NCBI GenBank assembly: GCA_937922105.1
Contig: CAKZVN010000218.1
Location: 1 to 12,383, forward strand
Length of the DNA: 12,383 nucleotides
Source: an uncultured Litorilinea sp.
GTDB taxonomy: Bacteria; Chloroflexota; Anaerolineae; Caldilineales; Caldilineaceae
Direction of reading: 5' to 3'
The notes under the pieces were generated by a model, which worked only from the letters and a program-made list of their open reading frames with translations, was not told the origin of the DNA and did no database searches. Every line of letters starts with the position of its first letter. The stretch's first letter is position 1. Positions 1 through 7,751 of the stretch are shown piece by piece. Both the position numbers and the translations under genes were made by a program.

Positions 1-962
1 TGAAAGAGTTGCAGATTCTCCAACCCCACATCCAGGTCGCGCACGGCCCCGAGCTTACGACCCAGGCGCGCCAAGCCGCGACTGGTATGTTTGACGATGC
101 TGCGGCGAAAAGGGCTGCCCAGCAGGCGCAGCGCAGCCCGCGCGCGGCGGATCGCCACGCGCGCGTCGTGAACGGCCTCGGGGTCAATCCCCGCGCGCAC
201 GCTGTGTTCGAGGAGTAAAAGACGCACCAACTGCTCGTGGAGGATCAGGCGACAGGCTTCCCCCAGGGGCATGTCGGGCGCGATGGCCGCGCGCGTACCG
301 TGGGCAGCGGAGACCAACGCCGGCAACGCACGTTCCAACTTGCTGGTGGTAAGCGCCTGCAACCCGTCCACCTCGCGCACGCGCACGATCAGGGAGGCGA
401 ACGCGTCGCTGCGCGCGTCGTCCAGCAATTCCAATTCCAGTTCCTGGAAGGTGACCAGGGGCGCATCGGCTCCGGTGGGGGAGTAGACTTCCACGTCGTC
501 CAACGACCACTCGGCGAGGGGCACGGCAGGCGGCTGTTGGACGACGCGTTTGTGACGAGTCTGACGGATGATCGCCAGGGGCCGGAGGTCGGCGAGCAAC
601 GGCAAGAGCGGGGCTAATTCGTCGCGCAGGAGAGAGGTCCAGGTCGCCGGGTCGCGACCGTCGTCGTCCGCGTCCAGAGGAGCTTCCAAGTCAATGCGGT
701 GTTGTATCGCCCCCGCTGCATCGTTGCTCAGGCTCTTGAGACCGATGCGGGGCGGGCCGTCGTCTTGACGTAGGCGCACGACAAACCCGGCGCGCAGCAG
801 ATCATAGGCCGGGGTGTCCAGATAGAGGTCGTGCTGGCGGAGTTCACCTTGCTCGACAACGGTATAGCCCTCCTGATGTAGGATGTGCAGGAGGGCGGCG
901 AGAGAGTCGGGGCGCGCAGGTTGGAACTTGGCTTCGTGCTCGCGGGGTGCGGTGGATGTCAT
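1..962 (-). CDS. CYTH-CHAD domain protein, probable polyphosphate/triphosphate-related (partial, runs off left edge)
   Basis: Reading from the ATG at 962 towards base 1 gives an open frame of 320 codons with no stop, so the 3' end lies outside the window. An N-terminal CYTH domain covers about residues 6-215. It has the signature ExExK as EHEAKF (E8, E10, K12), basic residues expected to line the tunnel (VVRLR R63/R65, K76, R89), the acidic strand ELELE (174-178) and a late lysine in TTSKLER (K208). A CHAD domain starts near residue 232, with the conserved helix around H265 (VHDARVAIRRARAALRLLG) and the later LGRKLGAVRDLDV segment. CYTH members hydrolyse triphosphorylated substrates; CHAD helices bind inorganic polyphosphate. 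The fusion is known in bacteria, for example E. coli YgiF, a tripolyphosphatase. It begins 7 bases after the stop of the upstream kinase, with no clear Shine-Dalgarno, so translation is probably coupled to that gene. The domain call is firm; substrate and role are inferred from the family. Confidence 0.9.
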   Translation of the reverse strand, partial: MTSTAPREHEAKFQPARPDSLAALLHILHQEGYTVVEQGELRQHDLYLDTPAYDLLRAGFVVRLRQDDGPPRIGLKSLSNDAAGAIQHRIDLEAPLDADDDGRDPATWTSLLRDELAPLLPLLADLRPLAIIRQTRHKRVVQQPPAVPLAEWSLDDVEVYSPTGADAPLVTFQELELELLDDARSDAFASLIVRVREVDGLQALTTSKLERALPALVSAAHGTRAAIAPDMPLGEACRLILHEQLVRLLLLEHSVRAGIDPEAVHDARVAIRRARAALRLLGSPFRRSIVKHTSRGLARLGRKLGAVRDLDVGLENLQLF

Positions 963-969
963 GATGTGG

Positions 970-3354
970 TTAGCCGGCATCGGGCGGATAGGCGATGGGC
1001 AGGGTGACTTGGACGCGCGTGCCTACGTCGGGCCGGCTTTCCAATGAAATCTCCCCGTGGTGGATATCCACGATTTCTTTGACGATCGCCAAGCCCAAGC
1101 CGGTGCCCGGCACGTCACCGGCCTGACGATTGTTGCCACGGTAGAAACGCTCGAAGACATGGGGTACGTCTTCGGGCAAAATACCGATCCCGGTGTCCTC
1201 GACTTCGAGACAGACTTTGCTGCCGCCGTTGAGGTTCGTGCTGACGCGAACATGGCCGCGCGGGGTGTAATGGAGCGCGTTGACCACCAGATTGGTGACC
1301 AACTGGGCCAGTTGGTTGTAATCCCCGTAGATGAGCGGCAGATTCTCGGCGGGCTGGAATTGTAATTTGAGACCAGCGGACTCGGCTTCGGCTTGGTGCA
1401 CGGCGATGATTTTGTTGACCACCGCGTTGAGGTCGGTGGGTTCCAACTCGCGCGGCTGGTAGTGGGCGATCTCTAGGCGCGAGAGGTTGAGGATGTCCTC
1501 CACCAGTTGCCCCAGACGCTCCACGCTGAGATTGAGCATGGATTCGTAGTGGGCGCGCTTTTCGGGTTTGCCGCGCTGCAAAAGAGACATGTAGAGCTTG
1601 AGGTTGCTGATGGGGGTGCGCAGCTCATGCGATACATTGGAGACGAATTTGGACTTGAGGCGGTCCAACTCCAAGAGGCGTTGATTGGCCTCCGCCAACT
1701 CGTGGGTGCGTTCCAGGACACGCTGCTCCAGCTCGGCGGCATGGCGTTCCAGTTCCTCGAAGAGGGAGACGCGATGCAGGGTGTTGGCTGCCATGTCGGC
1801 AATGGCGCTGAGGATTGCCATGACGTCGTCACCGATGGGGGTGGGGCTGCCGATCCAGATGACGCCGATGGCTTGCTGGCGCACCAGCATCGGGACGCCG
1901 AGGATGGCGCGCACACTGCCCAAGTGGGCCTGCAGCGACGGGGGAAGCGTGTTCCATACGTCATTGTTGCGGTAGGTGATGCCCTCGTCCAACATGCGGC
2001 GGGTGATGCCGGTTTCATCATGGACCGTGATGCCCGAGAGATAAGCGTGTTCGCCCACCGCGTGTTCGATATGCATGCCGTCGGAGTTCGGGTCTTTGAC
2101 GATGAGGGCCGCGCCGCTGACGTCGAGCAACTCGAGGATTTTCGTCAGCACGATGCGCACTACTTCTTGACGTGTGGTGGCGATGCGGAGTGCTGACGCA
2201 ATGGTGAGCAATACTTCGCGCTCGCGCTCGTTGCGTTGGCGCTCGGTGAGGTCGCGCAGGATGGTGACGACGCTGGTGACGGTGCCGTCGCGCGCCAGGA
2301 TGGGGAAGAGCGACACGGAGACGGCAACACGCGTGCCATTGCTGCGCTGGATGGTGGTGATGCCCTCCCACGGTGCTTGGTGATCGCGGACGCCGGTGAA
2401 CTGTTCGCGCAATGTCTCGGCGCGGATGATCTCGGCAAAGGTTGCGTTATCGGGGAGTTCCTCTTGCGCCATGAGATGCTGGAAGGCTGCGTTGGCGTAC
2501 TGGACTTGGCCCGACGGCTCGCAGATGACGACGGCGTCGGTGGATTGCTGGACCACCGCAGCCAAGCGCGCGATGGCCTGCTCGGCGCGCAAGCGCTCGG
2601 TATCGTCCCGTAGCACCACGAGGATGGAGTGGACGCGCCCGTTTATGTCGAATTCGGGCACGAAGCGCGCGTCGAAGTACTTCACTTGCTGCGCGTAGGT
2701 GATGTGGATAGTGATCTCTTGTTGGCGACCTGTGCTGACGACCGCGGCGCACGCCGAATACCAGCGTTCCATGAAGCTGCGGTCCAGGCCCATTTCCTGG
2801 TAGGTGAGGCTGAGAAAGGCTTCGGGGGTGACCCCGAAATGGTCCAGGATGCGAGGGTTGACATAAACTGGGAGGCCCTCGCGATCCAGGCGCATGATGA
2901 GGTCAGGGGAATTCTCGACGACTGTGCGGTGTTTGGCCTCGCTGGCTTGCAGCGCGAGTTGGGTGGTCTTGAAGCGGGCAGCGACTTTGACGCGGGCAAG
3001 TAGTTCGCGTTTGAGCACCGGCTTGATCATGTAGTCGTCGGCGCCTGCCTCCAAGCCGCTGATGCGGTCGTCCTGGGTCACCTTATAGGCCGAGAGCATG
3101 ATCACATAGGTCTGGGCCAAATCCGGGTGGTTTTTGATCCAGGAACAGATCTCTCGCCCATCGCCGTCCGGGAGGACGAGGTCTAGTAGGACGATGTCGG
3201 GGCGTTCCTCCAGGATATGACAGCGGGCGGCTTCGGCGGTGGTCGCCTCGGCGATGCTGTAGCCGGCTTGCGCCAAGATGTGGCTGTAGAGGCGCAGCTG
3301 GCTGAGCGTGTCTTCCACGATGAGGATCTGAATGGTGTAGCCGTTGGGTCTCAT
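970..3354 (-). CDS. Receiver-PAS-PAS-GAF sensor histidine kinase
   Basis: This is a 794-residue soluble kinase with no membrane segment. Domains in order: a receiver at about 7-128 (acidic pair E14/D15, phospho-acceptor D58 in VLLDLVLPDG, K111 in the KP motif); PAS at about 137-255; PAS at about 262-375; GAF at about 380-530; a coiled-coil linker at about 532-565 (ELERHAAELEQRVLERTHEL); HisKA with phospho-accepting H576 in SHELRTP; and HATPase_c at about 640-787 (N box around N688/N692, G1 box DTGIG from D720, F box FERF, G2 box GTGLGL 750-755). All catalytic motifs are intact, so it should autophosphorylate. Having the receiver at the N-terminus means input can be phosphoryl transfer from another kinase as well as PAS/GAF ligands. 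It starts 9 bases after the upstream hybrid kinase ends, with AGGA overlapping that stop codon as a likely RBS. Neither ligand nor output partner can be told from sequence. Confidence 0.93.
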   Translation of the reverse strand: MRPNGYTIQILIVEDTLSQLRLYSHILAQAGYSIAEATTAEAARCHILEERPDIVLLDLVLPDGDGREICSWIKNHPDLAQTYVIMLSAYKVTQDDRISGLEAGADDYMIKPVLKRELLARVKVAARFKTTQLALQASEAKHRTVVENSPDLIMRLDREGLPVYVNPRILDHFGVTPEAFLSLTYQEMGLDRSFMERWYSACAAVVSTGRQQEITIHITYAQQVKYFDARFVPEFDINGRVHSILVVLRDDTERLRAEQAIARLAAVVQQSTDAVVICEPSGQVQYANAAFQHLMAQEELPDNATFAEIIRAETLREQFTGVRDHQAPWEGITTIQRSNGTRVAVSVSLFPILARDGTVTSVVTILRDLTERQRNEREREVLLTIASALRIATTRQEVVRIVLTKILELLDVSGAALIVKDPNSDGMHIEHAVGEHAYLSGITVHDETGITRRMLDEGITYRNNDVWNTLPPSLQAHLGSVRAILGVPMLVRQQAIGVIWIGSPTPIGDDVMAILSAIADMAANTLHRVSLFEELERHAAELEQRVLERTHELAEANQRLLELDRLKSKFVSNVSHELRTPISNLKLYMSLLQRGKPEKRAHYESMLNLSVERLGQLVEDILNLSRLEIAHYQPRELEPTDLNAVVNKIIAVHQAEAESAGLKLQFQPAENLPLIYGDYNQLAQLVTNLVVNALHYTPRGHVRVSTNLNGGSKVCLEVEDTGIGILPEDVPHVFERFYRGNNRQAGDVPGTGLGLAIVKEIVDIHHGEISLESRPDVGTRVQVTLPIAYPPDAG

Positions 3355-3363
3355 GGTGAATTC

Positions 3364-6342
3364 CTAGGAGCGCTCGCCGGGTGTAAGGCCGCCGGCGGAG
3401 ATAGGCGTGTCGGGCTGCGTAGCTGTACGATTGCGGAGTTTGAGCGCAGCGCTCTCCAGGGCAAATGCAAGCGTCTCCAGGCGCACCGGCTTGCTGATGT
3501 AATCGTCCATGCCGGCGCGCAGACATTGCTCGCGGTCGCCTTCCATGGCATGGGCCGTCATGGCAATGATATAAGGACGGCGGTCGGGAGGGAGGGCTGC
3601 ATGGATGGCGGTCGTGGCTTCCAGCCCATCCATCTCCGGCATCTGCACGTCCATCAACACGACGTCATAGGTGCGCTGTGTCACGGCTTCCAGGGCGAGC
3701 AGGCCGTTGGGCGCTACATCGGCGTGATAGCCGAGGCGTTCCAGCGTGCGTAAGCCGACTTTTTGGTTGACGACATTGTCTTCAGCCAACAGGATGCACA
3801 GCGGGTACCGCTCGGCGAGTTTTTTGTCCTCGACAGTATGGGGGACAACCGTGTGCTGCTCGGCTTTGGGCTGCAGAACGGAGACGAGGACTTTCGCCAG
3901 ATGGGTGGCTTTGACGGGTTTGGTGATCTGTGCCGCCAGCCGGAGCGTGTTGTCGGGTTTGGCTAACTCGCTCAGGGAGGTCAAGAGGACGAGCGGCAAG
4001 CCGGCGCAGTGGGGCAGCCGTTGGATTTCGGCGGCGAGGGTGAGGCCGTCCATATCGGACATCTGCATATCGAGGATTGCCAGGTCGAAGCAGTCGCCTT
4101 GGCGCAGCCGCGCCAGAGCCGCCGGCCCGGAGTCGCACTGTTGGTAGGACATGCCCCACGATTCGGCGTATTTGGAGAGAATGGAGCGATTGGTGGCGTT
4201 ATCGTCCACGATCAAGAGGCGGCGTCCGGCGAGTTGTGCAACGTCCAAGAGGCGGCCCTGGCCCACATCCGGCGGGGCGGTGCGCACCTGGATGGTGAAA
4301 TAAAAGGTGGACCCGTGTCCCGGGCGGCTTTCTACCCACATGCGCCCACCCATCATTTCGGTGAGTTGTTTGCTGATGGTCAACCCCAAGCCTGTCCCGC
4401 CGAAGCGTCGGGTGGTGGATGCGTCCACCTGGGTGAAGGGTTGGAAGAGCGCAGCCGTGCGGTCCGGGGGGATACCGATGCCGGTATCTTTGACGGTAAA
4501 GCGCAACTCAACGTGGTCGCGGTCGAGACGCCCGCGGGTTACTGTGACCGTGACTTCACCTTCGAGGGTAAATTTGACGGCATTGCTCAGCAGATTGATG
4601 AGGATTTGGCGCAGACGACCGGCGTCACCGATCACGACCGGAGGGACGTCTGGCTCAATGAAATACACCAGTTCCAATCCTTTTTCGGCTGCTTGGGGGG
4701 CCAAGAGATCGAGCGCTTCCTCGATGCAGTCGTGCAGGTCAAAGGGTGTCTCCTCCAGTTCGAGTTTGCCGGCTTCGATCTTGGAGAAGTCGAGAATCTC
4801 GTTGATGATGTTGAGCAAAGTATCGCCGCTGGTACGGATGGTTTCGGCGATCTCGCGCTGTTCCGGCGAGAGCTGGGTGGTGAGGAGGATGCCGGTCATA
4901 CCGATGATGCCGTTGAGCGGTGTGCGAATTTCGTGGCTCATATTGGCGAGAAATTCGGACTTGAGCCGCGAGGCTTCAACGGCTTTGTCGCGCGCCAGTG
5001 CCAGGTCTACCTCGACTTGTTTGCGCTGGGTGATGTCGGTGAAGACCAGGATGCGCCGCGGGATATTGTCCGGGCCTTGATGGGTGACTTCATTGACGAT
5101 GACAAAAGTTTGGCGGCTGCATGCCGTGCCCAGCACGGCTTCGTAGCGCACAGTCGGCGTGTGCTCTGCGTAGATGTAGTCTGCGGTGGAGCCATCGTCG
5201 GACGTACGTGTGAGAATGTCCGCCAGGGGCCGACCTGTGAGCGCCTGGGGTTCGCTTTCCAACAGGCGGGCAAGGGCCGGGTTGGCGTATTCGATGGTGC
5301 CGTCCGGCGCAACCAGGGCTAGCCCGTCGCCCATGGTTTCCATGACTTGGCGAGCAAAGTCGCGCTCGGCCTGCAGGGCCGCTTGCGCGGCTTTACGTTC
5401 GGAGATGTCGAGTTTGATGGCGATGAAGTTGGCGGGTTCGCCCTTCTCATTCAGAACCGGGGTGATGGTCAACTGTTCGGCATAGAGAGAGCCGTCTTTG
5501 CGCCGGTTGATGACTTCCTCGTTGTGATAGACACGACCGGAGAGAATCGTCTCCCATAGCTCGCGATAAAACTCCGGGCCGTTAACGCCCGATTTGAGAA
5601 TGCGCGGGTTGGCGCCGATGGCTTCGGCGGCTTCATAGCCAGTCAGCTTGGTGAAGGCTGGGTTGACCCATTGGATGGTGCCGTTGCGGTCGGTGATCAC
5701 CACCGTGTTGGCTGCGGCTTCCAGTGCAGCCGACTGGAGCGCCAGGCGATGTGTGTCGGCGCGCTCTTGGGTGATGTCGCGCACGAGCCAATATTCCAAT
5801 CGCTCGTGACCTAGCACAATGGGGCCGCGTAGAATCTCGACCTCGCGCGGGGTGCCGTCGGCGGCGCGATGGCGCGTGATGAGGGGGTCGTCGGTGGAGC
5901 TTTTCCAGCCGGCGTCTGCGCCATCTACGAAGAGCGCCGTGAGCGGCAGGTTCCGCATCTGCGCGGGTGTCAAGCCGTAGAATGCAGCGGCGGCGGTGTT
6001 GGTCTCGACGACGCGCGCCTGTGCGGGGTCTACCAATAACACCAGGGCGCCGTGACCGTCGAAGACGGAGATATGGCGTTTGCGCAACATGCGCGAATTG
6101 TAGAGAACGGCGATCCAGAGCAGGTTGCCCAGGGCAAAGAAGAGCGCGCCCCACATCCACCAATGAAAGTGCGCGCTAAACCATGCCCTCGCTGCCGCAT
6201 CGTTCTGTTGCCCGGCGCGCAAGTGGCTAAAGGTCAGAATCGCCGCGCCGGCGGTCCAGATGGCGGTAGCGAGGATGAAGGCGACGGCTTGGAGGCGCGG
6301 TGTCTTGAACAGTTGCGCGACCGAAGCCGCAACCCGCTTCAT
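3364..6342 (-). CDS. Membrane hybrid histidine kinase: 2 TM, three PAS, HisKA, HATPase, REC-REC
   Basis: From the preferred ATG at 6342 the protein has 992 residues; an in-frame ATG at 6384 would add 14. The inner start is favoured because AGGAGG lies 4 bases before it. Two hydrophobic segments (about 17-38 and 61-82) flank a short outer loop of roughly 20 residues, too small for a classic extracytoplasmic sensor. Three PAS-like modules follow at about 91-190, 200-316 and 327-441. The second has the canonical TGY...NRRKDGSLY...DISERK pattern. HisKA carries H470 in MSHEIRTPLNG. The HATPase shows the N box LLSNAVKF, DTGIGIPP and GGTGLGL. Receiver 1 (about 707-820) has D713/D714, D758 and K808; receiver 2 (about 847-965) has E854/D855, D898 in LMDVQMPEMDG and K951. 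The layout is BarA-like but stops after receiver 2, with no C-terminal HPt. It is the first gene of the three-gene minus-strand cluster. The signal it senses is unknown. Confidence 0.93.
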   Translation of the reverse strand: MKRVAASVAQLFKTPRLQAVAFILATAIWTAGAAILTFSHLRAGQQNDAAARAWFSAHFHWWMWGALFFALGNLLWIAVLYNSRMLRKRHISVFDGHGALVLLVDPAQARVVETNTAAAAFYGLTPAQMRNLPLTALFVDGADAGWKSSTDDPLITRHRAADGTPREVEILRGPIVLGHERLEYWLVRDITQERADTHRLALQSAALEAAANTVVITDRNGTIQWVNPAFTKLTGYEAAEAIGANPRILKSGVNGPEFYRELWETILSGRVYHNEEVINRRKDGSLYAEQLTITPVLNEKGEPANFIAIKLDISERKAAQAALQAERDFARQVMETMGDGLALVAPDGTIEYANPALARLLESEPQALTGRPLADILTRTSDDGSTADYIYAEHTPTVRYEAVLGTACSRQTFVIVNEVTHQGPDNIPRRILVFTDITQRKQVEVDLALARDKAVEASRLKSEFLANMSHEIRTPLNGIIGMTGILLTTQLSPEQREIAETIRTSGDTLLNIINEILDFSKIEAGKLELEETPFDLHDCIEEALDLLAPQAAEKGLELVYFIEPDVPPVVIGDAGRLRQILINLLSNAVKFTLEGEVTVTVTRGRLDRDHVELRFTVKDTGIGIPPDRTAALFQPFTQVDASTTRRFGGTGLGLTISKQLTEMMGGRMWVESRPGHGSTFYFTIQVRTAPPDVGQGRLLDVAQLAGRRLLIVDDNATNRSILSKYAESWGMSYQQCDSGPAALARLRQGDCFDLAILDMQMSDMDGLTLAAEIQRLPHCAGLPLVLLTSLSELAKPDNTLRLAAQITKPVKATHLAKVLVSVLQPKAEQHTVVPHTVEDKKLAERYPLCILLAEDNVVNQKVGLRTLERLGYHADVAPNGLLALEAVTQRTYDVVLMDVQMPEMDGLEATTAIHAALPPDRRPYIIAMTAHAMEGDREQCLRAGMDDYISKPVRLETLAFALESAALKLRNRTATQPDTPISAGGLTPGERS

Positions 6343-6346
6343 AAAG

Positions 6347-6352
6347 CCTCCT
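6347..6352 (-). promoter_or_regulatory. Shine-Dalgarno that sets the hybrid kinase start
   Basis: On the minus strand the sequence reads AGGAGG-CTTT-ATG. This strong site, with its short 4-base spacer, points to the ATG at 6342. The more distal in-frame ATG at 6384 has no comparable site in front of it. Confidence 0.6.
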
Positions 6353-6665
6353 GTAGTGCGTGGTGGCGTTGCAAGATACCCCAAACACGTGACGCCTCTG
6401 GAATCCCGCGCCGCGGACGATGGAACCTATTGGGGGGGATAGAAGCTGTGCGGACGGGTTTCACGGTTCGGATACCCTGTCGGTTGAACAAACTTGCGCT
6501 GTGCCGGTACCGGGTGCATTGGACTTCGGTGTTTGGAGTCCTCTATGTCCACGCGCACCGGGTGACCCGGCGGGCGCGCAACCCGGTCTCACGCAACGAA
6601 ACGCCTACGGTGGGGGTGTGCGGGGTGGCTACGAAGACCTGACGCGAACGCTACGCTTGCCAGGG

Positions 6666-6674
6666 AGTATACCA
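6666..6674 (-). promoter_or_regulatory. Candidate extended -10 promoter for the kinase operon
   Basis: On the minus strand the bases read TGG-TATACT, an extended -10 hexamer matching TATAAT at five of six positions. No good -35 lies at the right distance (the nearest is TTACGC, 18 bases upstream), so the extended TG would have to compensate. Transcription from here would give a leader of about 320 bases before the kinase ATG at 6342. It resembles the TGG-TATAGT element before the dehydrogenase gene. Confidence 0.3.
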
Positions 6675-6718
6675 CAGGAGAGGTGGGTAGCGTAACGACA
6701 AATGTTGTAAAGACAAAT

Positions 6719-6732
6719 GGCGTATCTACGCC
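6719..6732. repeat. Palindrome GGCGTA-TC-TACGCC with adjacent direct repeat
   Basis: Two 6-base arms are perfectly complementary around a 2-base centre, followed by TTTT at 6733-6736. Two copies of GACAAATG start 15 bases apart immediately to the left (6697 and 6712), the second touching the palindrome. A 2-base centre is too tight for a normal RNA hairpin, so a protein-binding operator is the likelier reading. The regulator is unknown. Confidence 0.35.
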
Positions 6733-6796
6733 TTTTCGCAGATTGGCATAGAGGTGTTCTCACGATGCTCCCGGTGTTGCTCTTCCACGCGATCTC

Positions 6797-6815
6797 CATG
6801 CGTTGTTTACGCATG
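6797..6815. repeat. Inverted repeat CATGCGT-TGTTT-ACGCATG
   Basis: A perfect 7-bp stem with a 5-base loop lies about 120 bases before the HET-C-like start codon. No T-run follows on either strand, so it does not look like an intrinsic terminator. It could be an operator or a leader hairpin. Confidence 0.4.
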
Positions 6816-6934
6816 CTTCATGACTTGTTAACGATGATGGATAGACTGAGAGAGGAGAGATTTGGGCCGATTGATCGCGCGCAATTTCATATCCTGACAG
6901 CAACAACGCCTGGCGCCGCGCCGGCGGAGGAGTT

Positions 6935-7612
6935 ATGTACGGACGCTATCATGCACAAGCAACGCGCCAGATTCTGGGGAATGTGTTCGATACGCGTGCG
7001 TTGAGGCAGATTATTGCGGCGAATGTATGGCAAGACTCGCTGCAAGGACTGTTCGGCGCGGACCCGCACCGCCATTTCTGTGATCCGCACTTGGCGCGCA
7101 GTTGGGCCTATGTGGAGGAAGAACACGCGCGGATTGTCGATCTGGTGGGGCAGCCCGATGCCGGGACACGGCAGCGTGCGGCTTTCGGCAGGTTGTTGCA
7201 TACGGTGCAGGATTTTTATGCCCACACCAACTATGTAGACCTGTGGCTGGCGCGCATGGGGTGGAGCCGGGACATTGACGGGCTGGATGCCGAGCTGGTT
7301 GTATCACCGGAACTGCGGGTCGGGGAGTGGGTCTTTTGGCGCGACTCCCTCTATTATATCCCGCTAGTGGGGTCGCTCCTGCGCCGAGTATGGTTGCCTG
7401 CCGGTTCGCATGAGGCGATGAATTTAGATTCCCCGGCGCAAGGCCCGCGCTTTGCGCTGGCGCTGGAAGCGGCGCGCCAGCGCACTCTGGTCGAGTATCG
7501 CAGGGTCGTGGCGGCGATTGCCGCAGCGGGTGGTCAGGCGGCTGTGCTTGCGTTCCACGGGACGGCTCCCCAGGCTGCGACCGGGTGGGTGGGGGTTCCC
7601 TCTCACGGTTGA
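6935..7612 (+). CDS. HET-C / zinc-dependent phospholipase C-like protein
   Basis: The 225-residue product has no signal peptide or clear membrane segment. The start is supported by GGAGGAG just before the ATG. The best landmark is FGRLLHTVQDFYAHTNYVDLW (about 85-104), the H-x3-D-x3-H pattern (H89, D93, H97) that binds metal in bacterial zinc-dependent phospholipase C and HET-C-like proteins. Other possible ligands are H45/H47 in DPHRHF near the N-terminus and H159/E160 in GSHEAMNLDSP, which resembles the (T/S)HxxLNxDSP segment of this group. A helix rich in A and R (about 172-198) follows, as in those families. If active, it would be a metal-dependent hydrolase, perhaps of phospholipids. The family link rests on motif memory, and the enzyme activity is inference. 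It stands alone between divergent and convergent neighbours, so context gives no substrate. Confidence 0.7.
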   Translation: MYGRYHAQATRQILGNVFDTRALRQIIAANVWQDSLQGLFGADPHRHFCDPHLARSWAYVEEEHARIVDLVGQPDAGTRQRAAFGRLLHTVQDFYAHTNYVDLWLARMGWSRDIDGLDAELVVSPELRVGEWVFWRDSLYYIPLVGSLLRRVWLPAGSHEAMNLDSPAQGPRFALALEAARQRTLVEYRRVVAAIAAAGGQAAVLAFHGTAPQAATGWVGVPSHG

Positions 7613-7660
7613 CGGAAGACTGCCTACACTGAAGTCCTGGATTACCGAACAACGCCTATT

Positions 7661-7702
7661 CAAGCGGGCTGCCTCGCAAGACGATTAGCCCGCTTGAGCG
7701 GG
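7661..7702. terminator. Hairpin between convergent genes, possible bidirectional terminator
   Basis: CAAGCGGGCT (7661-7670) and AGCCCGCTTG (7687-7696) form a perfect 10-bp stem with a 16-base loop. The right arm can instead pair with the next bases: CCCGCT (7689-7694) with AGCGGG (7697-7702). It sits midway between the stops of the HET-C-like gene (7612) and the dehydrogenase (7752), as expected for a shared terminator. Neither strand has the usual T-run after the stem, so termination is not certain. Confidence 0.5.
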
Positions 7703-7751
7703 TGTCGCTTCGTAGTCGGTTGCTTTACCTTCCGGCAGTCGCCGACACGAC

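Larger units (their letters stand above)
6343..6934. other. 592-base divergent intergenic region, no convincing gene
   Basis: This stretch separates the start of the kinase operon (minus) from the start of the HET-C-like gene (plus). The short open frames in it have no recognisable motif and no good RBS, so I treat it as non-coding. It contains palindromes CCGGTACCGG (6504-6513), CCGGGT-G-ACCCGG (6558-6570), GGCGTA-TC-TACGCC (6719-6732) and a CATGCGT/ACGCATG hairpin (6797-6815). It also has a GACAAATG direct repeat (6697-6704 and 6712-6719) and a run of seven G at 6432-6438. A tRNA was looked for and not found, and no riboswitch class was recognised. The longer leader would belong to the kinase operon if the -10 candidate near 6666 is real. 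Confidence 0.6.

Noticed and set aside
1507..2196. Plus-strand open frame of 229 codons opposite the receiver-headed kinase
   Set aside because: It is antisense to GAF and HisKA coding sequence that carries all expected motifs; nothing in its translation resembles a protein family.
4009..5322. Plus-strand open frame of 437 codons inside the hybrid kinase gene
   Set aside because: It is antisense to well-conserved PAS, HisKA and HATPase codons, has no recognisable domain, and is expected from the codon bias of a GC-rich gene.
6420..6695. Possible small plus-strand gene in the divergent region
   Set aside because: No Shine-Dalgarno, a composition unlike a folded protein and no recognisable motif.
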